Assembly: GCF_003952165.1 (NCBI RefSeq)
Contig: NZ_RXFT01000009.1
Span: forward strand, 1 to 64,000
Reading direction: 5' to 3'
DNA from: Variovorax guangxiensis
Lineage (GTDB): Bacteria > Pseudomonadota > Gammaproteobacteria > Burkholderiales > Burkholderiaceae_C
Length of the DNA: 64,000 nucleotides
How positions within the stretch are numbered: the stretch's first letter is position 1; every line of letters begins with the position of its first letter. Under the pieces are notes generated by a model. It saw only the letters and a program-made list of their open reading frames with translations. It had not been told where the DNA came from and did no database searches. A program made the position numbers and the translations under genes. Of this stretch, positions 7,853 to 16,655 are shown piece after piece.

Positions 7853-9348
7853 TGGCAGACATCGTCCGGCAGGGCCGGCTTCAGCATCCCCCTTTTCGTC
7901 TGCGCAGCGGGCAGCAACTGCTCGCGGCGCTTGCCGCCGTTTCCGCACTGATGTTCGCGGCGCCCGGTGCCGCGCTGGCTTCGAACGCCGCCGGCAAGAC
8001 GGCCAAGACAAGCGGCAGCGTCCACAAGGAAAAAACCAGGGCGAAGGGCCCGGCTGCCAATGCACGGTCCACGGCGCGTGCCGGTGCGGCCGGACGCCCC
8101 TCTTCCGTCAAGGAAGCGAAGGAAGCCCGCAGCGCCAAAAGCAGGAAGGCCGGTACCGCCGTTGTTGCAGCGGCCGCGACTTCGGCGACCGCCGCCAGGG
8201 CCACGCGCAAGCCTGCGCCCGCAGGCACCATCCAGGAAGCCAGCAACGCCGAAGCCCGCCTGATCGCGGTCTACGAGATGTTCGGCCGCGGCCAGACCCG
8301 CCCCGCGCTGGCCAAGGCGCGCGACCTGGTGCGCGACTATCCGAACTTCCAGCTCGCGCAGCTCGTCTACGGCGACCTGCTCGCGGCGCAGCTGCCGCCG
8401 TCGAACTCGCTGCCCGACACCGCCAGCATCGCGAAGATGCGCGGCAACCCGGCCATGGCCGAACTGCACGAGGAATCGAAGCGCCGCCTGCAGGCCCTGC
8501 GCGACCGCCCGCCGGCCAACACCGTGCCCTCGCAGTTCCTGGCGCTGTCCACCCGCAGCCGCTACGCCATCGCCGTGGACGCATCGCGCTCGCGGCTGTA
8601 CCTGTTCGAGAACTCGGACAAGGGCCTGAAGCTCACGGCCGACTACTACATCTCCGTCGGCAAGGCCGGCACCGACAAGGTCACCGAAGGCGATGCGCGC
8701 ACGCCGCTGGGCGTGTACTACATCACCAGCAGCCTCGATCCGAAGTCGCTGAAGGACTTCTACGGCGCGGGTGCCCTGCCCATCAACTACCCCAACCCGT
8801 ACGACGTGCGGCGCGGCAAGACCGGCGGCGGCATCTGGCTGCACGGCACGCCGCCGCAGCAGTTCGCCCGGGCGCCGCTGGCGAGCGACGGCTGCGTGGT
8901 CATGGCAAACCCCGACCTCAGGCAGCTATTGCGAAAAGTGCAAATCGGCGCCACCCCGGTAGTGACCGCACGCAGCCTGCAATGGATTTCGCAACCGCAG
9001 GCAGAAAAAGAATCCCAGTCAATTACAAGTGCTATCAACGGCTGGAAAGACGCCCGCGCCAGCGGAAATGAAGCGCAATTGAAGAAATTCTATTTGCCCG
9101 ATTTCCAGCGCAGCAGCAAGAAATCCAATGAGGGAATTTCAGTCGTCGACGACGAAGTGAAATATGCGCAGGGCAAGCGCGTCCAGCTCAAGGACATGTC
9201 GTACCTCCACTGGAAGGACGGCGACGACACCATGGTCGTTACCTTCGGCGAGGTGTTCGAAGGCGAGAAGAGCGGACGTTCCCGTCGCCAGTACTGGTTA
9301 CGCCAGGGTACCGACTGGAAGCTCTTCCACGAAGAAATCCTGGGCTGA
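7852..9348 (+). CDS. L,D-transpeptidase (YkuD family) with NTF2-like C-terminal domain
   Basis: This 498-aa exported enzyme is predicted to form or remodel L,D cross-links or attachments on peptidoglycan. I chose the GTG at 7852, which overlaps the TAG of the TPR gene (TAGTG), indicating translational coupling. The signal segment LLAALAAVSALMFAAPGAALA follows, then a Lys/Ala-rich stretch. The YkuD domain spans about residues 240-380, with the catalytic pattern WLHGTPP and SDGCVVMANPDL giving the His and Cys residues. The last 110 residues (GWKDARASGNEAQLKKFY...) resemble the C-terminal domain of the preceding TPR protein. It is followed by a clear intrinsic terminator. The in-frame ATG at 7819 lies inside the upstream gene and is less likely. 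Confidence 0.88.
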   Translation: MADIVRQGRLQHPPFRLRSGQQLLAALAAVSALMFAAPGAALASNAAGKTAKTSGSVHKEKTRAKGPAANARSTARAGAAGRPSSVKEAKEARSAKSRKAGTAVVAAAATSATAARATRKPAPAGTIQEASNAEARLIAVYEMFGRGQTRPALAKARDLVRDYPNFQLAQLVYGDLLAAQLPPSNSLPDTASIAKMRGNPAMAELHEESKRRLQALRDRPPANTVPSQFLALSTRSRYAIAVDASRSRLYLFENSDKGLKLTADYYISVGKAGTDKVTEGDARTPLGVYYITSSLDPKSLKDFYGAGALPINYPNPYDVRRGKTGGGIWLHGTPPQQFARAPLASDGCVVMANPDLRQLLRKVQIGATPVVTARSLQWISQPQAEKESQSITSAINGWKDARASGNEAQLKKFYLPDFQRSSKKSNEGISVVDDEVKYAQGKRVQLKDMSYLHWKDGDDTMVVTFGEVFEGEKSGRSRRQYWLRQGTDWKLFHEEILG

Positions 9349-9390
9349 AGCCCGGCCCGAAACCCTCCCGCCGAAGGGGCGACCCCCTCA

Positions 9391-9427
9391 AACTCGTGAC
9401 TTTTTGCTCACGAGTTGGGCCTTTTTT
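9391..9427 (+). terminator. Rho-independent terminator after the L,D-transpeptidase gene
   Basis: The 9-bp arms AACTCGTGA (9391-9399) and TCACGAGTT (9408-9416) are perfect inverted repeats with an 8-nt loop. A GGGC and a six-T run (9422-9427) follow. It begins 42 bp after the stop codon and isolates the flp/tad promoter region from upstream transcription. Confidence 0.9.
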
Positions 9428-9430
9428 GAC

Positions 9431-9523
9431 CGTTACATTTGGGGCTTCGGACCCCATGCTACGTAACGCGTAACGGGTTTGTTCCCGTAACACCCCCGCT
9501 CCGAGCGTTCCCCGCGGCGTTAC
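9431..9523 (+). promoter_or_regulatory. Cluster of five GTTAC/GTAAC motifs, candidate enhancer-binding-protein site
   Basis: Motifs are at 9432-9436 (GTTAC), 9463-9467, 9470-9474 and 9487-9491 (GTAAC) and 9519-9523 (GTTAC). Four extend to CGTTAC or its complement GTAACG. This pentamer density is far above what a GC-rich background predicts. The cluster lies about 125-220 bp upstream of the start expected from the -24/-12 element at 9622-9637, a normal distance for sigma-54 activator sites. The same motif recurs at 37491-37510 upstream of the secreted repeat-protein gene. Confidence 0.6.
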
Positions 9524-9621
9524 GCCACATCCCCCCTTCATGGGAGGCGCCATGTGGCCTACAGAGGGAAAAATTCGTTTCCTAATCGTTAACCAGCTGA
9601 CCAGGCCACTCCTGGCTCGGG

Positions 9622-9637
9622 CTGGCAAGAGGCTGGC
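9622..9637 (+). promoter_or_regulatory. Candidate sigma-54 (-24/-12) promoter of the flp-tad operon
   Basis: CTGGCAAG-AGGC-TGGC matches the YTGGCACG-N4-TTGC consensus at 10 of its 12 fixed positions and has the required GG-N10-GC spacing. It would start transcription near 9649 and leave a leader of about 124 nt before flp. The mismatches (A for C in the -24 element, G for T in the -12 element) make it weaker than the site ahead of the repeat-protein gene. Confidence 0.5.
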
Positions 9638-9697
9638 CGCTATCCTGCTTTACCCCTTTCGGCTAGCACACTCTGACGAAAGTCTTGCGGGTTTGCC

Positions 9698-9727
9698 TTG
9701 TTGATACACGGAGTTACGCTGTATAAC
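9698..9727 (+). promoter_or_regulatory. Alternative sigma-70-like promoter of flp
   Basis: TTGTTG (9698-9703) and TATAAC (9722-9727) are separated by 18 bp, 46 bp before the flp start. This competes with, or adds to, the -24/-12 element upstream. One GTTAC motif lies in the spacer. Confidence 0.4.
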
Positions 9728-9772
9728 ATCCACCTCGCAAGCCTTTGTTAACACTTCCTGAAAGGGGAAATC

Positions 9773-9967
9773 ATGCTTAGCTCTATTGCTCGTTTTTTGC
9801 GCGATGAAGAAGGCGCGACCGCAATTGAATATGGAATTATTGCGGGGCTTATTTCCGTTGCTATCGTCGCAGTTTTGGCTGGAGAAGACGGTCTGGGCAA
9901 GCGTCTGGCCAAAGTCTTCCAAGACATTACCGACAAGCTGACGTCCACCAAGTCGGGAACTACCTGA
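9773..9967 (+). CDS. flp: Flp/Fap-type major pilin
   Basis: The 64-aa product is a typical Flp prepilin. It has a short leader MLSSIARFLRDEEG and a processing site G|ATAIEYG with the conserved Glu-Tyr pair, then a hydrophobic helix (GIIAGLISVAIVAVL) and a short polar tail. After cleavage by the prepilin peptidase encoded next, it would polymerise into the Flp pilus used for surface attachment. A strong AAAGGGG ribosome binding site precedes the ATG. It is the first gene of the tad cluster and is more AT-rich than its neighbours, as is common for flp. Confidence 0.95.
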   Translation: MLSSIARFLRDEEGATAIEYGIIAGLISVAIVAVLAGEDGLGKRLAKVFQDITDKLTSTKSGTT

Positions 9968-9990
9968 CCATAGCCCAAAGACTTGAATAA

Positions 9991-10491
9991 GTGCCGGCAT
10001 TAACCTGCTTGCTATGGCTGCTCTGTGTTGCCGTCTATGACTTCCGAAAGCGCCGTGTTCCCAACTGGCTGGTCCTGTCCGGAGTTGTCCTGGCTCTGGC
10101 AATCCTCGGCCTCGGGGCGCAGCCTTTCGGCATCGGCTGGACAGCAGCACTCGCAGGCGCCGCATCAGGCTTCGGTTTCCTCTTGCTCTTCTACGCAATG
10201 GGGCTCATGGGAGCAGGCGACGTGAAATTCGCTGGTGCTCTCGGACTTTGGGTCGGCATGTCCGCCTTGGTGCCGATCTGGATCATCGCCAGTCTGTTCG
10301 CAGGATTGCACGGAGCCCTCTGGCTCGCCCTGCAGCGCTGGCCCTTCTTCCCACGGCTTGCCCTGATCCTTTCGGGCCCGCCCTCCCCCTCCGCTGGCGG
10401 CAGATCGCCAAGCCGGGCTCGCTTCATCCCTTACGGGGCCTACCTCGCACTGGCCACGGTGGCCTGGATGTTCTGGGGACGACAGAGTTAG
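9991..10491 (+). CDS. tadV: Prepilin peptidase, TadV/CpaA family (A24)
   Basis: This 166-aa inner-membrane aspartic peptidase should process the Flp prepilin and the TadE/F-type pseudopilins. The two catalytic aspartates are visible in VYDFRKRRVPNW and in the GxGD motif of MGAGDVKFAGALG. Several hydrophobic segments span the rest. It starts at GTG 9991, 23 bp after flp, with no good ATG alternative. The short length is normal for TadV, which lacks the methylase domain of PilD. Confidence 0.92.
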   Translation: MPALTCLLWLLCVAVYDFRKRRVPNWLVLSGVVLALAILGLGAQPFGIGWTAALAGAASGFGFLLLFYAMGLMGAGDVKFAGALGLWVGMSALVPIWIIASLFAGLHGALWLALQRWPFFPRLALILSGPPSPSAGGRSPSRARFIPYGAYLALATVAWMFWGRQS

Positions 10492-10572
10492 CAGCCATAC
10501 GCCTCTGTCACCGCAGGCCATTCATTTCCCATTTTTCATGATCGCTTGCCCTCACCCTCCAGCCCGCCGCAC

Positions 10573-11571
10573 ATGATCAATTTCTCCAAAATCATCGCAG
10601 CCATCCTGGTACTCCTGGCCATCGCGCTGGGCGTCTATGCATGGATGCTGAGCCGGCAGGCGCCCGTGCCAGTGACGACAGCCGCCAACCCGGCGAACGT
10701 TCCCGCCAAGACCCAGCAGACGCTTACATACCCCGTCGTGGTGGCGTCCAAGCCCCTGCCTGCCGGCCTGGCCATTCCCGCGGATGCGCTGCGCGTGGAA
10801 AGGCTGACGATCAATCCCGTTGGCGCCTTCCAAGACGTGAACGTTGCGACGGGCCGAGTTCCGGTGCTCGACCTCGCCGAAGGCACGCCGCTGATGGAGA
10901 ACCAGTTGGTCTCCGGTCTCGCGCTGCGCATCAACGAAGGCGAGCGTGCCGTGGCGGTCAAGGCCGACGAGGTCATGGGCGTAGGCAACAAGATCCAGCC
11001 CGGTGACTTCGTGGATGTTTTCATCACGCTCAAGTCGGACGGCAAGGACGTGGATCGCAGCCAGGCGCGACTGCTGCTCGCACGCAAGCGCGTGCTGGCT
11101 TTCGGCAGCGCCTCCGTCGACGGCCTGCAATCCAAGTCGCCGGACAAGGCAGCCGCACAGCAGGCCCAGCGCAACGAACAGGCCCGCACCGCCGTTCTCG
11201 CCGTGCCTGTCGACGAAGTGAACCGCCTGACCATCGGCGACGCCAGTGGCCGCCTGATGCTCGCCCTGCGCAACCCGACCGACATGTCGGAGCCCGATCC
11301 GAAGCTCTTCGCCGAGTTGCCCACCGCCCTGCAGCCGTCCGTTTCCAAGGCCGGCGAGCCGCGCCGCACACCTCTCGAAGGACTCGACCGCGCCCAGGCC
11401 GGCCTGACCGCCGCAGACCTCGTCACCGGCGGCAAGGGCCCGGGTGTCCGCCCGCAAGCCATCGAAGTGCGCGCCGCCACCAACGGTGCCCCGCGCGCGG
11501 CCGGTCCCGCGCGAAGCGGGCTTCAGGTCGAAGTCATTCGCGGCGAACGCAGCGAGACCGTGAGCTACTGA
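10573..11571 (+). CDS. cpaB: Flp pilus assembly protein CpaB/RcpC
   Basis: The 332-aa product has one N-terminal membrane anchor (MINFSKIIAAILVLLAIALGVYAW) and a SAF-like domain at about residues 50-110 (VVVASKPLPAGLAIPADALRVERL). An RcpC-type region follows. It is a periplasmic partner of the RcpA secretin in the Flp/Tad machine. I chose ATG 10573 rather than a TTG nine codons upstream because it puts the charged-hydrophobic anchor at the N-terminus. It lies between the prepilin peptidase and secretin genes, the usual order. Confidence 0.92.
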   Translation: MINFSKIIAAILVLLAIALGVYAWMLSRQAPVPVTTAANPANVPAKTQQTLTYPVVVASKPLPAGLAIPADALRVERLTINPVGAFQDVNVATGRVPVLDLAEGTPLMENQLVSGLALRINEGERAVAVKADEVMGVGNKIQPGDFVDVFITLKSDGKDVDRSQARLLLARKRVLAFGSASVDGLQSKSPDKAAAQQAQRNEQARTAVLAVPVDEVNRLTIGDASGRLMLALRNPTDMSEPDPKLFAELPTALQPSVSKAGEPRRTPLEGLDRAQAGLTAADLVTGGKGPGVRPQAIEVRAATNGAPRAAGPARSGLQVEVIRGERSETVSY

Positions 11572-11612
11572 GCAGGCAGCCAGCCGGAATCCGCCATCCA
11601 GGAAAACAACAC

Positions 11613-13001
11613 ATGCACACCACGCCTCGCGAGCAGTCGACACGTGCCACTCGCAGCCTCATGAACACTTCCTCGCGGCTGCTGCGCCCGTCCCTGATTG
11701 CCCTGTGCGCGATGACACAAGCCGTCTGGTCCCCGGTAACGGTTGCCGCCGACGCGCAGCCGGCGCGCACACAACCGCAACGTCCCATCGTGCTGAGCGC
11801 GGGAACCCAGCAGGAGCTGGTGATCGACAAGGGCATCGACCGCATGGCCATCGGCGACGAGGCGGTGGCCGGCGTCACCATCACGCGCAAGACGCAGAGC
11901 TCGCCCGCGGCACGGCTGATCGTGACCGGCAAGGCCGCGGGCCGTACCTCGCTGATGGTCTGGGAAAAGGGCAGCGCGGCGGCAACCAGCTACGTCATCG
12001 AGGTGCGGCGACGCACGGCAACGTTGGCCGGATCGATGGACAGCATGACCGCCCACCAGCAAGCGCGCGACACCGCGTTGGCCAGCGCCGCCGACAAGGC
12101 CGATCTGATCGACCGCTCGGTCGTGAACGTGCGCAGCAGCACCGTTCAGGTCGAAGTGAAGGTCGTGGAGTTCAACCGGAGCGTACTCAAGCAGGCCGGC
12201 CTGAACATCTTCAGCACGCGTCCCAACTCGAGCGGGTTCAGCTTCGGCGTCTTCTCACCCTCATCGCTGGCGTCCGCGACCTTCGCCTCCAACGGACAGC
12301 TCAGCGGCGAATACAACAACCCGCTTTCGCAGGCCTTCAGTCTTCTCTTCAACTTCAGCAAGGCCGGCATCGGCCTGAACGTCGGCTTCCTCGAAGGCAA
12401 CGGTATGGCGCGCGTTCTGGCCGAGCCCACGCTGGTGGCGCTGTCGGGACAGAGCGCGAGCTTCCTGGCCGGCGGCGAGCTGCCAATTCCGGTGCCGCAG
12501 GGCCTGGGCACCACCAGCATCGAATACAAGCCCTTCGGCATCGGCCTCACGCTCACGCCCACGGTGCTCTCGAACGAGCGCATCGTGCTGAAGGTGGCAC
12601 CTGAAGCCAGCGACCTCGACTACACCAATTCCCTGAGCCTCAACGGCGTCGCCGTGCCCGCCATCACCACCCGCCGCGCCGATACCACGGTGGAGTTGGG
12701 CGACGGCGAGAGCTTCATCATCGGTGGCCTCGTAAGCCGCACCACCACCTCGAATGCGGACAAGGTCCCACTGCTGGGCGACCTGCCGATCCTCGGCACC
12801 TTCTTCAGCAAGAACAACTACAAGATGAACGAGAAGGAGTTGGTGATCCTGGTCACCCCGCACCTGGTCAAGCCCATCGCGCGCGGCACCGACCTCACGC
12901 CCTACCTGCCCGGCACCGCCGAGCAGCGCGACGGCGCGGTGTGGCGCTCGTACTTCCTGGGCGGCGCGATCGACACGCCCGTGCCCGGCTTCTCCCGCTG
13001 A
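11613..13001 (+). CDS. rcpA: Type II/IV secretion secretin, Flp pilus outer-membrane channel RcpA/CpaC
   Basis: This 462-aa protein has an N-terminal signal (LIALCAMTQAVWSPVTVAA) and a pilus-secretin N-domain (QQELVIDKGIDRMAIGDEAVAGV). A BON-like region follows, then the C-terminal secretin core with VELGDGESFIIGGL, KVPLLGDLPILGTFFS and ELVILVTPHLVKP. It would form the outer-membrane ring through which the Flp pilus exits. Two possible in-frame starts exist (11613, or the Met at about residue 17). I keep the first. Confidence 0.94.
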   Translation: MHTTPREQSTRATRSLMNTSSRLLRPSLIALCAMTQAVWSPVTVAADAQPARTQPQRPIVLSAGTQQELVIDKGIDRMAIGDEAVAGVTITRKTQSSPAARLIVTGKAAGRTSLMVWEKGSAAATSYVIEVRRRTATLAGSMDSMTAHQQARDTALASAADKADLIDRSVVNVRSSTVQVEVKVVEFNRSVLKQAGLNIFSTRPNSSGFSFGVFSPSSLASATFASNGQLSGEYNNPLSQAFSLLFNFSKAGIGLNVGFLEGNGMARVLAEPTLVALSGQSASFLAGGELPIPVPQGLGTTSIEYKPFGIGLTLTPTVLSNERIVLKVAPEASDLDYTNSLSLNGVAVPAITTRRADTTVELGDGESFIIGGLVSRTTTSNADKVPLLGDLPILGTFFSKNNYKMNEKELVILVTPHLVKPIARGTDLTPYLPGTAEQRDGAVWRSYFLGGAIDTPVPGFSR

Positions 13002-13047
13002 CCGACCCGACATCGATGACCCGGAACATGCATCGCAGGCTGGCACC

Positions 13048-14331
13048 ATGAACGCACCACGCGACAGCATCCCAGAAACAGGCAGCGAGACCTATCTCTT
13101 CGCGTCGAGCAATGGCGGCCACATCACCTGGCTGACCGACGCGCTCGGCACCCTCGGCTCCGTGGTGGTCCTGCCGCCGGACACGAAGTCGATCGACGAA
13201 CGCATCGCCCTGCTGGGGCCGGTGGCGGTCTTCATCGACTTCTCGCCCGACCAGGGCGCCACCGCGAGCCAGCTCCACCAGCGCCTGAAGCGCGACTGGC
13301 CCACTCTGCCGGTGCTGGCCACCGGCGTTTCGGCCGAGCCCGCCGCGATGCTCTCGGCGCTGCGCGCGGGCGTGGACGACTTCATCGACATGGCCGCGCC
13401 GCCTACCGACGCCGTGGTCACGCTGCGCACGCTGCTCGAGCGGCGCAGCACGCTTCAGGGCGGCACGCGCGGCAGCACGCTCGCACTGCTGGGCGCGCGC
13501 GCCGGCCTCGGCGTGACCACGCTGGCCACCAGCCTGTCTCTCGCGCTGAACGACCAGCTCACGCAGGCGCCGCAGCGCCCGCCGGGCCGCAGTTCGCGCC
13601 ACGGCGTGGCCCTGCTCGACCTGGGCCTGCCCGCGCGCGACGGCCTGCTCTACCTCGACACGCAAAGCGGCTTCAGCTTCGTCGACGGCGTGCGCAACCT
13701 GCGCCGGCTCGACCAGACGCTGCTGCACACCGCGCTCGCGCACCACACCAGCGGGGTGGCCATCCTGCCGCTGCCCGCGAGCCTGGCGCAGGTGCGCGAG
13801 ATCTCGCATGCCGACTCGGTCTCTCTGATCAAACGCCTGGCCGACTTCTTCGACTTCCAGATCGCCGACCTCGGCGGCTTCTCGACCATCGACTTCATGG
13901 CCCAGACCGTGCGCGAGGCGCAGCAGGCGTGGGTGGTGTGCGACCAGAGCATCGGCGGCATCGTTTCCACGGCCAACATGCTCAAGGAGCTGCGCGCGCG
14001 CGGCGTCGAAACCGAGCGCCTGTCGCTGGTGGTGAACAAGTTCGACAGCCACGTCGGCCTGTCGGCCAAGGACATCGCCGAGCGGCTCGAGCTGCCGCTG
14101 CGGCATGTGCTGCCCGCGCGCAGCGCCCAGCTGCTCGCTGCCGCCAGCCGCGGCGAGATGCTGGTGCGCACCGCGCGCAACGACCCCTATTCGCAGGCCG
14201 TGACGGGACTCGCCCGCAGCCTGCACCAGGAATACATGTCTGCCTCGGGCCAACCCCCGGCCAAGGATCCACGCTGGGTTGCGCTCATGTCGCAGGTCAC
14301 CGGCCTCTGGAAGAGTTCACACGAAGGTTGA
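13048..14331 (+). CDS. tadZ: Pilus assembly ATPase-like protein TadZ/CpaE
   Basis: The 427-aa product has an atypical receiver-like N-terminal domain (residues about 10-130) and a MinD/ParA-like domain from about residue 145. The expected KGGxGKT Walker A reads LGARAGLGVTTLA, without the deviant or canonical lysines, so ATP hydrolysis may be lost. Degenerate sites are known in TadZ proteins. The family localises the Tad machine at the cell pole. It lies 46 bp after rcpA and 4 bp before tadA. Confidence 0.92.
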   Translation: MNAPRDSIPETGSETYLFASSNGGHITWLTDALGTLGSVVVLPPDTKSIDERIALLGPVAVFIDFSPDQGATASQLHQRLKRDWPTLPVLATGVSAEPAAMLSALRAGVDDFIDMAAPPTDAVVTLRTLLERRSTLQGGTRGSTLALLGARAGLGVTTLATSLSLALNDQLTQAPQRPPGRSSRHGVALLDLGLPARDGLLYLDTQSGFSFVDGVRNLRRLDQTLLHTALAHHTSGVAILPLPASLAQVREISHADSVSLIKRLADFFDFQIADLGGFSTIDFMAQTVREAQQAWVVCDQSIGGIVSTANMLKELRARGVETERLSLVVNKFDSHVGLSAKDIAERLELPLRHVLPARSAQLLAAASRGEMLVRTARNDPYSQAVTGLARSLHQEYMSASGQPPAKDPRWVALMSQVTGLWKSSHEG

Positions 14332-14335
14332 GCCC

Positions 14336-15658
14336 ATGTCCACCGATATCGAATTCGCCGACGACGACCAGGCGTTCATCAACTCCCAGCAGTTCCAGGA
14401 CATCAAGAGCTGGACGCACGACCACCTGCTCAGCCGCATCGAGGAACTGGGCGCGGAGTTCGGCCGCTGGTCGCGCGCATCGATCCAGCAGTTCGTCGAA
14501 CTGGAGGTCGACAGCTTCGTGCGCCTGCGCCGCGTGCCGATCAACGACCGCGAGATGCAGCTCATCTCCGACGCGCTCACCAAGGAGCTCGCCGGCTTCG
14601 GGCCGCTGGAAGACCTGCTCAACGACCCGGCCGTGGAAGACATCCTGATCAACGGCTACCAGAACGTGTACGTGTCGCGCCACGGCGTGCTGGAACGCGA
14701 GACGGTGCGCTTCGCCGATTCCGAGCACGTGATGCGCATCGTGCGGCGCATCCTGGCGCCGCTGGGTCGCCGGCTCGACGAGTCGAACCCGATGGTCGAC
14801 GCGCGCCTGCCCGACGGCGGGCGCATCAACGTCATCATCGAGCCGCTGGCCATCGACGGCCTGTCGGTGTCGATCCGCAAGTTCCGCAAGGAGCCGCTCA
14901 CGCCAGCCGACCTGGTGAAGCTGGGCACCTTCGACGCGGGCATGGCGCAGCTGCTGGAGATCGCGGTGCGCGCGCGCTGCAACGTCCTCGTGAGCGGCGG
15001 CACCAGCTCGGGCAAGACATCGCTGCTCAACGCACTCGCCAGCTTCATTCCTGCGCGCGAACGCGTGATCACCATCGAGGACACGGCCGAACTTTCGCTG
15101 GGCACCAGCCACGTGGTGCGGCTCGAAAGCCGCCCCGGCGGCTTCGACGGCCAGGGCGTGGTGTCGATCCGCGACCTGCTGCGCAACAGCCTGCGCATGC
15201 GGCCCGACCGCATCATCGTGGGCGAGGTGCGCGGCGCCGAAGTCATCGAGATGATGCAGGCCATGAACACCGGCCACGAAGGCTCGATGGGCACCATCCA
15301 CGCGAGCTCGCCGCGCGAATGCCTCTACCGCCTGGAGATGCTCGCGGGCTTCGCCGGCTACCAGGGCAGCGAGGTGAGCCTGCGCCGCCAGATCGCCAAC
15401 GCCATCGACTTCATCGTGCAGATCGGACGGCTGTCGAACGGGCAGCGCCGCATCATCTCGCTGAGCGAGGTCACGGGCGTGAACGACAACGTGGTGGCAA
15501 TGCAGGAGCTGTACCGCTACGAACCGATCGTCTCGCCCGACGGCGAGGAGCGCGACCGCTGGGTGTCGCTGGGCATCGCGCCGCATTCGCCCAAGATCAC
15601 GCGCTTCCGCCAGTCGCTGCAGCGCGCGGCGCAGCATGGAGGAGACAACCGTGCGTGA
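14336..15658 (+). CDS. tadA: Secretion ATPase TadA/CpaF
   Basis: This 440-aa cytoplasmic ATPase powers Flp pilus assembly. It has Walker A GGTSSGKTSLLNAL, the Asp box VITIEDTAELSLG, Walker B RMRPDRIIVGEVRG and the His box GHEGSMGTIHASSPRE. I chose the ATG at 14336 (MSTDIEFADDD), four bases after the tadZ stop. The longer reading frame upstream overlaps tadZ. Its stop codon overlaps the tadB start by 8 nt. Confidence 0.96.
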   Translation: MSTDIEFADDDQAFINSQQFQDIKSWTHDHLLSRIEELGAEFGRWSRASIQQFVELEVDSFVRLRRVPINDREMQLISDALTKELAGFGPLEDLLNDPAVEDILINGYQNVYVSRHGVLERETVRFADSEHVMRIVRRILAPLGRRLDESNPMVDARLPDGGRINVIIEPLAIDGLSVSIRKFRKEPLTPADLVKLGTFDAGMAQLLEIAVRARCNVLVSGGTSSGKTSLLNALASFIPARERVITIEDTAELSLGTSHVVRLESRPGGFDGQGVVSIRDLLRNSLRMRPDRIIVGEVRGAEVIEMMQAMNTGHEGSMGTIHASSPRECLYRLEMLAGFAGYQGSEVSLRRQIANAIDFIVQIGRLSNGQRRIISLSEVTGVNDNVVAMQELYRYEPIVSPDGEERDRWVSLGIAPHSPKITRFRQSLQRAAQHGGDNRA

Positions 15659-16655
15659 AGGCCTGCTCGTCGCGTTCTGCATCGCGCTGCTGCTCGCGGC
15701 CGCGGGGCTGCTGCTGTGGCAGTGGGCGAAGAACCGGCAGGAGCGGCAGGCGACGGGGCGGCATCTGAGTCAGCAGATTCAGGCGTCAGCGGCGGCTTCG
15801 GCAGCCGATGCTTCGCCGATTCCAATGCCGCTGCGCGACATGCCGGGCGACGGCCTTGCCTCCAGCCTCACCACCGACCCATGGCTGGACACCGGCGCAG
15901 CCCCCGTCGCGCCGGAGCGCATCAGCCTTGTCGAACGAGTGATTCCCGGGTGGATGGTGGGCGTGGTCGAGCCACGCACCATCGCCTTCGCACTCGCGGC
16001 CATCGTCGGCATCGTCGTGCTCGTAGGCTTGCTGATCGGATGGCTCGCGGCACTGGGCGTGCTGTTCCTTCTGGTGCTGCTGACGAGCTTCGCACTGTGG
16101 CTGCAGCTGCAGAAGTTCCGCCGCAAGCTGATCCACCAGCTTCCCGGCTACATCGACGCCATGGTGCGGCTGATCACCATCGGCAACTCCACACAGGCGG
16201 CTTTCCAGCTCGCGATCGCCACCACGCAGGCGCCGTTGCGCGGCCACCTGGAACGCGCGGCGGCACTGGTGCGCGCGGGCGTCGATCTCGACCGCGCGCT
16301 GCACCAGACAGCGGACAACGTGCGCATCGAGGAGATGTACCTGCTCGCCTCCATCCTAGGCCTGGGCGTGCGATACGGCGGCCGCGCCGACCTGCTGTTG
16401 GAACGCGTGAGCAACTTCATGCGCGACCGCGAGCAGGCCGAGCAGGAACTGATCGCGCTGTCTTCGGAGACGCGTCTTTCGGCCTGGATCCTGGGCCTGC
16501 TGCCGGTGGCGGTTGGTGCCTTCCTGATCCTCACCAATCCGAGCTATTTCATGGGGATGTGGAACGACGGCACCGGCCGCATCCTGATCTTTTCCGCGGT
16601 GGGCCTGCAGCTGACGGGTGCAGCGCTACTCTACCGTCTGGCGAGGCTAGCATGA
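15651..16655 (+). CDS. tadB: Inner-membrane platform protein TadB
   Basis: The product is 334 aa with the T2SSF/GspF-like domain of TadB. A hydrophobic N-terminal helix (LLVAFCIALLLAAAGLLLW) is followed by paired helices around residues 105-150 and two at the C-terminus. I chose GTG 15651 because a strong GGAGGAG (15638-15644) sits 6 nt before it. The ATG at 15636 would overlap that site. The start overlaps the tadA stop, indicating coupling. With TadC it forms the base on which TadA acts. Confidence 0.92.
   Translation: MREGLLVAFCIALLLAAAGLLLWQWAKNRQERQATGRHLSQQIQASAAASAADASPIPMPLRDMPGDGLASSLTTDPWLDTGAAPVAPERISLVERVIPGWMVGVVEPRTIAFALAAIVGIVVLVGLLIGWLAALGVLFLLVLLTSFALWLQLQKFRRKLIHQLPGYIDAMVRLITIGNSTQAAFQLAIATTQAPLRGHLERAAALVRAGVDLDRALHQTADNVRIEEMYLLASILGLGVRYGGRADLLLERVSNFMRDREQAEQELIALSSETRLSAWILGLLPVAVGAFLILTNPSYFMGMWNDGTGRILIFSAVGLQLTGAALLYRLARLA

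Larger units (their letters stand above)
9349..9772. other. 424-bp intergenic region between the transpeptidase gene and flp
   Basis: No supported gene lies here. In order it holds an intrinsic terminator for the upstream pair (9391-9427), five GTTAC/GTAAC motifs (9432-9523), an imperfect -24/-12 promoter (9622-9637), a weaker sigma-70-like promoter (9698-9727) and the flp ribosome binding site (AAAGGGG, 9761-9767). The base composition drops towards flp, with AT-rich runs around 9570-9600 and 9720-9770. Confidence 0.7.
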
